Source: an uncultured Bacteroidales bacterium (GTDB lineage: Bacteria; Bacteroidota; Bacteroidia; Bacteroidales; Muribaculaceae). Taken from it: DNA of 56,367 bases. Below, in pieces: positions 24,786-33,574 of this stretch; the stretch's first letter is position 1, and each line of letters opens with the position of its first letter. The position numbers and the translations under genes were made by a program. Below the pieces are notes generated by a model. That model made no database searches, was not told the DNA's origin, and was given only the letters and a program-made list of their open reading frames with translations. The DNA lies in NCBI GenBank assembly GCA_902782465.1, contig CACZNH010000014.1, forward strand, positions 1 through 56,367, read 5' to 3'.

Positions 24786-26006
24786 ATGAAAGTAAATAAG
24801 CCGAAAAAACTGATGCTCCTGGGTGGCCTGCGATACCTGTTGCCCGTCATCGAGGCAGCGCATCGTCATGGCATCCATGTGATTACCGTGGACTACTTGC
24901 CCGGCAACATCGCCCACAAGTACAGCGACGAGTACCACAACGTGAGCATTATCGACAAGGAGGCCGTGCTCAAGCTGGCCCAGGAACTGCAGATTGACGG
25001 CATCATGTCCTTCGCTGTGGATCCCGGTGTCGTGGCAGCCGCCTATACCGCCGAGAAGATGGGCCTCCCCTTCCAGTGCAGCTACGAGGCCGCCTGCATC
25101 CTGCAGGACAAGTCACGTTTCCGCAAATTCCTGGCCGACAACGGTTTCAACGTGCCCAACGCCCGCGGTTACAGCGAGGCCGACGATGCCCTCAAGGACG
25201 TTGATTACTTCAACTGGCCCGTCATCGTCAAGCCCGTGGACAGCGCCGGCAGCAAAGGCGTCACCCGCGTCGACGACCCCGCCGACCTCCCCGCCGCCAT
25301 CGCCCACGCCCTCGACTGCTCCCCCTCCCGCCACTACATCATCGAAGACTTCCTGGAGAAAGTCGGCCCGTCGTCTGATACTGACAGCTTCTCGGTCGAT
25401 GGCGATCTGGTCTTCTGCACTTTCGATAATCAGTACTTTGATGCTGATGCCGAGAACGAATATACGCCAGCTGCCTACAGTTGGCCATCATCAATACCGC
25501 AGTGGGCACAGGATGAGCTGCGCTCAGAACTACAACGCTTGGTGACGTTGCTGAACATGAAGACAGGTCTCTACAACATCGAGACCCGCTTGTGCACCAA
25601 TGGCAAGGCTTATATCATGGAAGTGTCGCCCAGGGCGGGCGGCAACCGTCTAGCCGAAATGCTGAAGTACGTCACAGGCGAAGACATCATCGAACGTGCT
25701 ACGTTAGCTGCAGTGTCCGAGCCTTTCCAACTTATTGCTCAAGGCGCAGACCAGACCAAGCAACACGTCGTGGAGATTATCCTCCACGCCAATCAGTCAG
25801 GCACTTTCTCGCATCTGGAGATTGCACCAGAGTTGAGGCCTATCATCATCGAAGAAGACCTGTGGATACAACCTGGCACCCAGGTAGAAACCTTCACAGG
25901 CGCCAACATGGCCATCGGCACCCTCGCCTTGAGAGCTGATTCCCAAGAGGATGTGAGCCGAATCGTCCAACAGACAAAACTAGGCGTAAAAGTAGTGGTG
26001 TCGTGA
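24786..26006 (+). CDS. ATP-grasp ligase (carbamoyl-phosphate-synthase-like superfamily)
   Basis: ATP-grasp enzymes join a carboxylate to an amine or thiol through an acyl phosphate. It has an N-terminal Rossmann-like part (LMLLGGLRYLLPVIEAA), the ATP-binding lysine in WPVIVKPVDSAGSKGV, the lid, and the metal site YIMEVSPRAGGNRLAEM. The usual Asn of E-x-N-x-R is Ser here. The start is the ATG of MKVNKPKK, since an upstream GTG lies inside the repeat. Third-position GC is very high up to about 25350 and lower afterwards, suggesting a mosaic gene. It overlaps the next gene by four bases (GTGA). Confidence 0.8.
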   Translation: MKVNKPKKLMLLGGLRYLLPVIEAAHRHGIHVITVDYLPGNIAHKYSDEYHNVSIIDKEAVLKLAQELQIDGIMSFAVDPGVVAAAYTAEKMGLPFQCSYEAACILQDKSRFRKFLADNGFNVPNARGYSEADDALKDVDYFNWPVIVKPVDSAGSKGVTRVDDPADLPAAIAHALDCSPSRHYIIEDFLEKVGPSSDTDSFSVDGDLVFCTFDNQYFDADAENEYTPAAYSWPSSIPQWAQDELRSELQRLVTLLNMKTGLYNIETRLCTNGKAYIMEVSPRAGGNRLAEMLKYVTGEDIIERATLAAVSEPFQLIAQGADQTKQHVVEIILHANQSGTFSHLEIAPELRPIIIEEDLWIQPGTQVETFTGANMAIGTLALRADSQEDVSRIVQQTKLGVKVVVS

Positions 26007-26956
26007 TCAATCGCCAAAAGTCCATAGGAGGTTATTTTGAGCTGGAACTGCCGCAAGGTTCCGAATACCACAATGCAGCCATTGCCCTAAATACAGGCCG
26101 CAACTGCTTGGAGTACATCTTGCGGGCGCGAGGTTACAGGCGAGTCTATCTGCCTTACTACTCTTGTGAGGTATTGCTTGAGCCGTTCAATAAATTGGGT
26201 GTCGAATACACGTTCTATCACATCAATGAGCGTTTGGAGCTCGACGAAGATATCCACTTGCAAGATGGCGAGGCCCTGCTGTGTATCAACTATTTCGGCC
26301 TCAAGCAGAACCATGTCGAAAGGCTTGCGGCAAAATACGGCCAACAGCTGATCGTTGACAATACCCAGGCCTTCTATGCACACCCCCTTGAGGGCATTGA
26401 CACCTTCTACAGCTGCCGCAAGTTCTTCGGCGTTCCCGACGGTGCCTATCTGTATTGTGACAAACCTTTGGACGAGGAATTGGAGCAGGACCAGTCATGG
26501 GACAAAATGACACACCTGTTAAAACGAATAGATATATCATCTGAAGCTGCATATAAAGAGTTTTCTCAACACGAAGAGCAGTTAAAGGGTAGTCCCATCA
26601 AGACGATGTCAGCCCTGACGCATCGCATCATGGCGTCCATCGACTATCAGCAGGCATCCCAACGTCGCCGCGGCAATTACCAGATATTGGATGGGGCTTT
26701 GAAAGCCAAAAACCGCATTTCACTGCCGTTAGCCGACAGTGCAGTGCCCATGGTCTATCCCTCCCTCACCGACGATGAATACCTGCGCAAACGACTCATC
26801 GACAGCAAGATATTCGTGGCCCAATACTGGCCCAACGTACTGGACTGGTGTGAAGCGGATTGTAAAGCATATCAATTAACCCAATGTCTCCTCCCATTGC
26901 CCATAGATCAACGCTATAGCACCGAGGATATGAATCGAATCATAGAACTGATATGA
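26003..26956 (+). CDS. Divergent DegT-like PLP-dependent protein
   Basis: A short (317-residue) fold-type I protein. The N-terminal part AIALNTGRNCLEYILRARG binds the PLP phosphate, VDNTQAFYAHP supplies the Asp, and the presumed PLP lysine is in YSCRKFFGVPDGAYLY. It is shorter and more divergent than the enzyme at 23542 and may not use a sugar nucleotide. GTG start overlaps the preceding ATP-grasp gene, and its stop overlaps the next ATP-grasp gene (ATGA). This places it tightly between two ligases, consistent with an amino-acid-like substrate passed along. Confidence 0.65.
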   Translation: MINRQKSIGGYFELELPQGSEYHNAAIALNTGRNCLEYILRARGYRRVYLPYYSCEVLLEPFNKLGVEYTFYHINERLELDEDIHLQDGEALLCINYFGLKQNHVERLAAKYGQQLIVDNTQAFYAHPLEGIDTFYSCRKFFGVPDGAYLYCDKPLDEELEQDQSWDKMTHLLKRIDISSEAAYKEFSQHEEQLKGSPIKTMSALTHRIMASIDYQQASQRRRGNYQILDGALKAKNRISLPLADSAVPMVYPSLTDDEYLRKRLIDSKIFVAQYWPNVLDWCEADCKAYQLTQCLLPLPIDQRYSTEDMNRIIELI

Positions 26957-28206
26957 AAGAAAATAAAAAGAAACTATTGATTTTAGGAGCAACCAATAAT
27001 GAAATTGCAATAGTTAATAAGGCTCTTTCATTGGGCCTTTATACTATTGTTACCGATAATCACATAGATTGGTCACAAGCACCAGCAAAGGAATATGCTG
27101 ACGAAGCTTGGAATATTAGTTGGAGTGATATCGATACATTGGCTCAAAAGTCAAGAGATGTTGGTGTCGATGGGGTTATGGCTGGATTTAGTGAGTTTAG
27201 AGTTGAGAAAATGGTGAAATTATGTGAGGCTTTAGGCTTGCCATGTTACATCAATGAAGAACAATTAGAAATTACACGAAATAAAATACAATTCAAGAAT
27301 TGGTGTGCCAAATTTGGAATACCTGTTGTAAAGGAATATTCTGTTGACGATAAGGATATAAGGTTCCCGGTTATCATAAAACCTGTCGACAGAGCAGGAG
27401 GTATAGGTGTAAATGTTGCCTATAGTAGGCAAGAAATGGTTGATTATTACAATCGAGCATTAGAACTTTCACCAACAGGAAATGTTATTATCGAGGAATT
27501 TATTGATAATGGGACAAAATTTGATTGCTACTATGTCATCAATAATTCTCAAGTAAGACTCTTGTGTACAACCGATACAATCATGTATTCAGGTTTTGAC
27601 AAAGGTTTTGAGACGATACAGAAGGCATGGATATATCCTTCGAAGCACGAAAAGGATTTCATCAAGGTCTATCATCCTAGATTTATTAGGATGATAGAAT
27701 CATTGAAAATGGAAAATGGATATACCAGCATTTCGTGTTTTTACAGGGATAATGAGTGTTTGGTGTTTGAGGCTGGATTTAGGTTAACTGGAGGACAGTC
27801 TTTTAATTATCAGAAAGCAGTTAGTGGGACTGATTATTTGGAATCAATGATTTGTTATTCACTTGGACTGCCTGTAAAGAATTATGATTTTCAGAGTAGC
27901 CCTGAACAAGCTGTCACATTCCATTACTATGGTATTGCTGATAAAGAAGAAACGATAAACACGTTACCAAATATGCGTGAAATCAAGAATTATAAAGACT
28001 TGATTTCAGTAGTTCCTCATGTGTTGATTGGTCAAAGGATTGAGCCGAATAAGCTTTTTAAAATGATATCGTGTACATTTTTGTATAAAGACTTAAAAAA
28101 GGCTGTTAAACTTATTAATGAGTTAAAGGATTCCATTTGGGTCGTAACTGCATCTGGTACAACAATCTGTCCCATCAATGGAATCTCAGAGGAAGAATTG
28201 TCATAG
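26953..28206 (+). CDS. Second ATP-grasp ligase
   Basis: This has an N-terminal domain LLILGATNNEIAIVNKALSLG, ATP-binding FPVIIKPVDRAGGIGV, and a C-terminal region LVFEAGFRLTGGQSFNY. In the metal motif E-x-N-x-R the Asn is Gly (EAGFR). The gene is clearly AT-rich, unlike the ATP-grasp gene at 24786, so the two are not a recent duplication. A four-base overlap upstream and 17 bases to the next gene make it part of one transcript with the opine-dehydrogenase-like and mutase-like genes. It probably forms an amide bond with an unusual amino acid (inference). Confidence 0.75.
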   Translation: MKENKKKLLILGATNNEIAIVNKALSLGLYTIVTDNHIDWSQAPAKEYADEAWNISWSDIDTLAQKSRDVGVDGVMAGFSEFRVEKMVKLCEALGLPCYINEEQLEITRNKIQFKNWCAKFGIPVVKEYSVDDKDIRFPVIIKPVDRAGGIGVNVAYSRQEMVDYYNRALELSPTGNVIIEEFIDNGTKFDCYYVINNSQVRLLCTTDTIMYSGFDKGFETIQKAWIYPSKHEKDFIKVYHPRFIRMIESLKMENGYTSISCFYRDNECLVFEAGFRLTGGQSFNYQKAVSGTDYLESMICYSLGLPVKNYDFQSSPEQAVTFHYYGIADKEETINTLPNMREIKNYKDLISVVPHVLIGQRIEPNKLFKMISCTFLYKDLKKAVKLINELKDSIWVVTASGTTICPINGISEEELS

Positions 28207-28223
28207 AGACAAAAATATCTGAT

Positions 28224-29300
28224 ATGAAATCGAGGCGAATAAGTATTATTGGCGGTGGCAATGGTGGACAGGCAATTGCTGGATATTGCGCTTCTCAAGG
28301 TTATAGTGTTTGCCTCTATGATAGGTCAATTGAAGCATTAACACCATTTATTTCAACTAAACGTATCACATTAACTGGTGCGTTAAGTTTGGAGGGCGAT
28401 GTGGATGTCATTACTCAAGATATTTGTGAGGCAGTTAATTATGGTGATTTGATTCTTGTCGTTACTACTGCCACTGCACATCGCGAGATTGCCGAACAGA
28501 TTGCACAATATCTGACAGATGATCATACAATCATTCTAAATCCAGGTCGAACATTTGGCGTACTAGAATTTGGCAATGTGCTGAAACTTAAACGACCTTC
28601 GTTGAAGTGTCATATTGCAGAGGCTCAGACGTTAATATTTGCTTGCCGTATCAAAACTCCTGGTGTTGTTAACATCATTGGGGTTAAAGATAAAGTATTG
28701 CTCGCAGGTAGAAATTCTGAGGAAACAAGTTATGTACATCATTTGTTGTCTCCAATTTTCCCTTGTTTTATAAAGGCCGAAAGCCTAATTGAAACAGGAT
28801 TGTTGAATGTGGGCGCTATTTTTCATCCGAGTATTGTTATTTTTAATGCTGCCACGATAGAACGCAATGAGAACTTCTTTTTCTATCGCGAGATGACTCC
28901 ACAAATCGCAAGTTGTATTGAAAGCCTAGACCTTGAAAGACTTGAGGTCGCTCGGGCTTTTGGGTTAAACTTAATGCCTGTTAATGAATGGATTTCCTAT
29001 GCGTATCCATCGACTAAAGGTGTGACTTTGTGCGAGAGAATGAGAAATAACCCTGCGTATTATGACATAAAGGCGCCAGGCAGCATTTTCACTCGACAAT
29101 TAACAGAAGATATTCCAACAGGATTGTTGCCCATGAGTGAATTGGGGCGCGTTGCTGGAGTGGAAACTCCGTTGATGGAATCGTTTATTAATCTGTCTTC
29201 GGCAATTCTGAATACTGATTTTAAAAAGTCGGGTAGGACACTGAAACGTCTTGGCCTAGCGGGACTTAGTGTGGACCAAATCATTGATGCAATATCATGA
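28224..29300 (+). CDS. NAD(P)-dependent octopine/nopaline dehydrogenase-family protein
   Basis: The N-terminal Rossmann motif IIGGGNGGQAIAGYCASQG is followed at about residue 200 by GAIFHPS, which holds the catalytic-type His. The opine dehydrogenase C-terminal fold has TEDIPTG and MSELGRVAGVETPL. Family members reductively couple an alpha-keto acid to an amino-acid amine, giving N-(carboxyalkyl) amino acids, which are known decorations on some O-antigens. The start is the ATG of MKSRRISIIG; longer versions overlap the previous gene. Its stop overlaps the next start (ATGA). AT-rich. Confidence 0.8.
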   Translation: MKSRRISIIGGGNGGQAIAGYCASQGYSVCLYDRSIEALTPFISTKRITLTGALSLEGDVDVITQDICEAVNYGDLILVVTTATAHREIAEQIAQYLTDDHTIILNPGRTFGVLEFGNVLKLKRPSLKCHIAEAQTLIFACRIKTPGVVNIIGVKDKVLLAGRNSEETSYVHHLLSPIFPCFIKAESLIETGLLNVGAIFHPSIVIFNAATIERNENFFFYREMTPQIASCIESLDLERLEVARAFGLNLMPVNEWISYAYPSTKGVTLCERMRNNPAYYDIKAPGSIFTRQLTEDIPTGLLPMSELGRVAGVETPLMESFINLSSAILNTDFKKSGRTLKRLGLAGLSVDQIIDAIS

Positions 29301-31156
29301 AGGAATTAGGAGTAAATGATGTTTTTGGCTTGCTAAAAACATCTATTGATGTTCATACACTGGGCCTGTCAACGGTTTATCATCTACTGCTTGACTGTGG
29401 GTACGGTTGTTATATCTCACCTGAAGATGTATCAGAGGCAGTAGAAGACATTAAAAAACTAAATAATTACGGAATCATCAAACGGTGGATTAACCAGAAC
29501 CATATCAGTGTACTTGGTTTCAGTTATCGCCTTGATCCGTATGAGGCGAGGGATTATTTCTGTAAGCTGTATTACGCATTGCAAGCAGACAATATGTTTG
29601 CTGACAATGGCGGATGCATTAAACTCATTTACTTTGCTGGACTTCCTGATTCTTGTGATTTGGTTCAACGTGAGATAGGGAAACACATTCTTGTTTTTGA
29701 GGGTGATGAATCTCCTCAAGAAACATTACTCAAGTTAGGCGTGCCTGAAAGAAAGCTTCCTCGTGACCTGGTGCTCAGTTCACAATATGATAAAATGAGG
29801 ACCGATTTCGCGAAGAAGTTAATAGAAAGTGAATCATACAAGGATCTTGCTCCGAGGGACCATTTGGGCTATTTGACAGCTGGGACCAATCGGGATAATG
29901 TGATCGATAGGCTGAACTATTGCACCGCTAATCATTCATTGCCCCTCATACGAGCTCATGCGGGGCCTTATAACCCAAATAGAGTAGAAGCGGTCAAGGA
30001 ATTTATGGATTGGGCAAACACCTTATCTTCAGCACACTATTTAGATGTCCTTTCTATTGGAACCTCTCAATTAACACAATCTCGTTTTGGAGAGAATTGG
30101 GATGGACTGCCTAATGGAGGAGGTGTGCCTGTTAATAGTGAGCTGGAATATAGAATGATAAGCGATGCCGCTAAACCGATGTTGGTTAGAACCTATGCGG
30201 GTTCCAATAATCTTCCTTGGTTGGCAAAGATTCATGAACATGCTCTGAATATCTGTTGGCATGCTCTGTCCTTCTGGTGGTTTTGTGAGATTGATGGCCG
30301 TGGCCCAAATACGGTGAAGGATAACCTGCATGAGATGATTGAAACAATAAAATACATTTCATCAACAGGGAAACCGTTAGAACCCAATGTTCCTCATCAT
30401 TTCGCTTTTAGAGGAGGAGATGATGTGACATTCATAATATCAGGTTATCTTGCTGCAAAAACGGCTAAAAAATATGGCATTAAGCATCTCATTTTGCAAA
30501 ATATGCTCAATACACCTAAATACACTGTAGGAATGCAGGATATTGCAAAGTGTCGTGCTATGCTATCTCTTGTCCGTACATTAGAGGATGATCATTTTAA
30601 AGTTCATTTGCAGTTAAGGGCAGGTCTTGACTACTTCGCACCAGATTTAGATAAAGCTAAAGTCCAATTGGCTGAAGTTACAGCGCTAATGGACGATATA
30701 GAGCCGAACAATGACAATAGTCCAGAAATAATTCATGTAGTCAGCTACAGCGAAGCCGTTAGACTGGCAACGCCTGATATCATTAATGAGAGTATCAAGA
30801 TAACGTTGTCTGCTTTAGAGCATTATCGGGCTCAGCGTAAGAAGGGCTTAATTGAGAATATGGCTTACGATAAAGACGTAGAGACCCGGTATGAAAGTTT
30901 GAAAACTGAAGCAATTGAGAGTATTCAGATATTAGAGAATTATATTCCGAACTTATATACCGCCGAAGGTCTTTATCAAGTGTTTGAAGAAGGATTCTTG
31001 CCAGTTCCATATTTAATGGATCCAATGAGTAAATATCCGAAAGCTACTAAATGGCAAACTGCTTTGAAAGATGGCGGTATTAAAGTTGTGGATAGCACTG
31101 GTAAACCAATTTATACGCCATCTCGATATCTGTCTATCATTAATGATGCTTCTTGA
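29297..31156 (+). CDS. Single-chain cobalamin-dependent glutamate-mutase-like protein
   Basis: The N-terminal ~140 residues resemble the B12-binding domain of glutamate mutase S. The signature D-x-H-x-x-G is at residues 18-23 (DVHTLG; His20 would bind cobalt), then the S-x-L-like GFSYRLDP and a later FAGLP. The rest (about 180-600) looks like the TIM-barrel of the mutase E chain: RAHAGPYNP, NGGGVPVNSELEYRMI, RTYAGSNNLPW. The C-terminal EEGFLPVPYLMDPMSKYP recalls the E-chain tail. Classical enzymes use two proteins; here they appear fused. Such enzymes move a carbon branch via an adenosyl radical (glutamate to 3-methylaspartate). The true substrate may differ. AT-rich, and coupled to the opine-dehydrogenase-like gene by a four-base overlap. 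A non-mutase B12 protein remains possible. Confidence 0.6.
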   Translation: MKELGVNDVFGLLKTSIDVHTLGLSTVYHLLLDCGYGCYISPEDVSEAVEDIKKLNNYGIIKRWINQNHISVLGFSYRLDPYEARDYFCKLYYALQADNMFADNGGCIKLIYFAGLPDSCDLVQREIGKHILVFEGDESPQETLLKLGVPERKLPRDLVLSSQYDKMRTDFAKKLIESESYKDLAPRDHLGYLTAGTNRDNVIDRLNYCTANHSLPLIRAHAGPYNPNRVEAVKEFMDWANTLSSAHYLDVLSIGTSQLTQSRFGENWDGLPNGGGVPVNSELEYRMISDAAKPMLVRTYAGSNNLPWLAKIHEHALNICWHALSFWWFCEIDGRGPNTVKDNLHEMIETIKYISSTGKPLEPNVPHHFAFRGGDDVTFIISGYLAAKTAKKYGIKHLILQNMLNTPKYTVGMQDIAKCRAMLSLVRTLEDDHFKVHLQLRAGLDYFAPDLDKAKVQLAEVTALMDDIEPNNDNSPEIIHVVSYSEAVRLATPDIINESIKITLSALEHYRAQRKKGLIENMAYDKDVETRYESLKTEAIESIQILENYIPNLYTAEGLYQVFEEGFLPVPYLMDPMSKYPKATKWQTALKDGGIKVVDSTGKPIYTPSRYLSIINDAS

Positions 31157-31174
31157 TGGCTCTTTTTACTGTAT

Positions 31175-31825
31175 ATGACAGGTTTACATTTGTCAAAGCA
31201 TTCGATGAAGGCAATTAAAAATATCAACACGGTCTTCGCGTCGTGCACATGGGTGCTGGACGGCAGGTGGCTGGTTGACTGTGGTGACATGGAACCCTTG
31301 TTGCCCTTGCTGGATAGCGAGAATGTGCGAGGGGTGCTGTTGACGCATGGACATTTTGACCACATCTACGGGTTGAATGAACTGTGCCAACGATTCCCCG
31401 ATGCGCGGGTATATTGCAGTGAATGGGCAAGACGTCAACTGCTTGATGCCAAGCTGAACATATCGTTCTACCACGAGACGCCGTTTGTGTTTGACTACCC
31501 CGAGCGCATCGTGATAGTGCAAGATGGCGATACCGTGGACATGGGTGACGGTAACGTGGCGTCCGCTGTGGCGACGTCGGGGCATACGCCGGGATGCATC
31601 ACTTGGATGACCGACGATGCCCTGTTCACAGGCGATGCCTACATCCCCGGTGTTCGCGTGGTGACCAACCTGCCTCACGGTAACAAGCGCTTGGCGGCAC
31701 AGTCTGTAAAGAAAATCCTTGACCTAGCAGCCGCCCGCACCATCTGCCCCGGCCATGACGTGGACCCTTCCATCCTCACGACTAGCCTCTCCCTGAGCAC
31801 GAACAATCCTAATCGTCCTGTCTAG
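31175..31825 (+). CDS. Metallo-beta-lactamase-fold hydrolase
   Basis: Zinc motifs are intact: THGHFDH (about residues 58-64), GHTPGC, FTGDAY and CPGHD. At 216 residues it is of glyoxalase II-like size, without extra domains. It is GC-rich again, marking the end of the AT-rich block. A thioester or lactone hydrolysis step in the upstream pathway is possible but not supported by anything specific. The start could also be the ATG 30 bases later (MKAIKNINT). Confidence 0.8.
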   Translation: MTGLHLSKHSMKAIKNINTVFASCTWVLDGRWLVDCGDMEPLLPLLDSENVRGVLLTHGHFDHIYGLNELCQRFPDARVYCSEWARRQLLDAKLNISFYHETPFVFDYPERIVIVQDGDTVDMGDGNVASAVATSGHTPGCITWMTDDALFTGDAYIPGVRVVTNLPHGNKRLAAQSVKKILDLAAARTICPGHDVDPSILTTSLSLSTNNPNRPV

Positions 31826-31837
31826 TGAATAGACAAA

Positions 31838-31995
31838 AACAGCTGATTCATCTGATGTTTCTGATTTGATATGATGAGATACTAGTAACAATAGGAGTCA
31901 TTTATCATTCAAAGTTGTTCATTTTATCTAATAATTCAGTAGTCGGTATCAAAAGAGCGAAAGCACTCAGAAGAATCAGATTAATCAGTTGTTTA
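31838..31995. repeat. Inverted pair of 9-bp-period repeats (CTGATTnnn type), empty version
   Basis: The left arm AACAGCTGATTCATCTGAT at 31838 matches the reverse complement of AATCAGATTAATCAGTTGTT at 31974-31993. It is the same family as the pair around the GxxExxY gene, and both left arms end CTGATTTGATATG. Only ~85 non-coding bases lie inside. Confidence 0.6.
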
Positions 31996-32010
31996 ATAGA
32001 ATAGTTAGCA

Positions 32011-33447
32011 GTGGCTGAAGAATCGCTGAAGAAAAAAACCGTCAAAGGCGTCGCCTGGACCTCGTTGGACCAGGTCTTGAGCCTTGGCTTTAGCTTTGTC
32101 ATCGGGGTTATCTTGGCCCGAATACTGAGTCCGAGCGACTACGGTATGCTGGCGATGATTGCTGTGTTCAATGCCATTGCGATGGCGTTTGTGAACAGCG
32201 GTTTTGGTAATGCCTTGATTCGCAAACCTGACCTGACAGAAGATGATAACACGACGGCATTCAGTTTCAACATCGTTGTCGCAATTGTGATGGTAGGTGT
32301 CCTGTGGCTTGTCGCACCATGGGTCGCAAAGTTCTACGACAAGCCGATATTGGCATCGTTGTTGCGCGCCGAAGCCTTCTTGCTTGTCATCTCGTCACTC
32401 AGAATCGTCCAGAATACCCAGCTGTCCCGTGCCTTGAACTTCAAGGCTAAGATGATTATCAACGCGACATCTCAAGTTGTCGCAGGCGTGGTAGCAATTG
32501 TGGCTGCTTATAGAGGTTTTGGTGTGTGGTCACTGGTGATTCAGCATTATGTGAGTAATGTTACTGGCTTGGTGTTGTTGTGGATATTATCTCCATGGAG
32601 GCCAAAGGGACATTGGGACAAGGCCTCCTTCAGTTATCTCTGGGGCTATGGTTCCAAGATGTTAGCATCTAATTTGCTTGATACGGTTTATGGCAATATC
32701 TATCCGATTATCATTGGTAAGTTATTTTCAGCGGCTGATTTGGGCCAATATAGTAGGGCAAAAGGTTATGCATATTTGCCTTCTACGGGGTTGACAAGTG
32801 TATTGCAGCAAGTGACCTTCCCCGTGCTGAGCCAAATCCAGGGGGATGACGAGCGTTTGAGAGATGCCTATCGTCGAATGCTGCGTTTCTCTGTGTTTTT
32901 GGTTTTTCCGATTATGATAGGGATGGCAGCGTTAGCTTATCCACTGGTGGTGGCTCTTGTGACAGACAAGTGGGCGCCGTGTGTACCTTATTTGCGGGTC
33001 ATATGTCTTGCCTCGATGTGGTATCCTGTGCATGCTATAAACTTGAATCTGTTGCAGGTGAAGGGCAGGAGTGACCTCTTTCTGCGACTGGAAATTATCA
33101 AAAAAGCTATTATCACTGTTGTCATTTTCGTCTGTGTGCCATTCGGCATCATGGGTATTTGTTATGGATCTGTGTTCACTTCGCTGGCATGCCTGGCCAT
33201 TAATACCTATTTTACTGGCAAACTTATCAATGTTGGTTTCTTCCGGCAGATGATGGACATGGCGCCTACCTTGCTCAATTCGCTCGTCATGGGTGCAGCA
33301 ATCTATCTGCTTACCTTGCTTCTTGACGGCAATGTCTTGAAGCTTGCAGTGGGCATCCCCGCAGGCTTGGTCCTCTACCTGGCTGTGGCATGGCTGTTCC
33401 GCCTGCCTGAACTGAAAGAGGCCATCAACATTATCCGCCGCCGTTGA
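32011..33447 (+). CDS. wzx: Polysaccharide flippase (Wzx/WzxC, MOP superfamily)
   Basis: A 478-residue membrane protein with about 12-14 hydrophobic segments. It opens KTVKGVAWTSLDQVLSLGFSFVIGVILARILSPSDYGMLAM, a typical start for WzxC-like oligosaccharide exporters. It would move undecaprenyl-linked repeat units across the inner membrane. GTG start, as no ATG gives the full N-terminus. It sits between the amino-acid-like module and the glycosyltransferases. No Wzy polymerase is recognised nearby. Confidence 0.85.
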   Translation: MAEESLKKKTVKGVAWTSLDQVLSLGFSFVIGVILARILSPSDYGMLAMIAVFNAIAMAFVNSGFGNALIRKPDLTEDDNTTAFSFNIVVAIVMVGVLWLVAPWVAKFYDKPILASLLRAEAFLLVISSLRIVQNTQLSRALNFKAKMIINATSQVVAGVVAIVAAYRGFGVWSLVIQHYVSNVTGLVLLWILSPWRPKGHWDKASFSYLWGYGSKMLASNLLDTVYGNIYPIIIGKLFSAADLGQYSRAKGYAYLPSTGLTSVLQQVTFPVLSQIQGDDERLRDAYRRMLRFSVFLVFPIMIGMAALAYPLVVALVTDKWAPCVPYLRVICLASMWYPVHAINLNLLQVKGRSDLFLRLEIIKKAIITVVIFVCVPFGIMGICYGSVFTSLACLAINTYFTGKLINVGFFRQMMDMAPTLLNSLVMGAAIYLLTLLLDGNVLKLAVGIPAGLVLYLAVAWLFRLPELKEAINIIRRR

Positions 33448-33528
33448 AATGATATTGGCTGTTGCCACTGTGAGTGGTGTATTTGCGGCTTATACCGTGA
33501 GAGTGGATATATAAAGGCCACGAATACA

Positions 33529-33567
33529 GATGCCTTCAGACAGTTCAGAATAATCAGTTGTTTGAAC
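33529..33567. repeat. Solo right arm of the CTGATTnnn 9-bp-period repeat
   Basis: GATGCCTTCAGA.AGTTCAGA.TAATCAGTTGTT matches the right arms at 16737 and 31966. No left arm is found in the 33448-33528 spacer. Confidence 0.55.
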
Positions 33568-33574
33568 AAAACGG

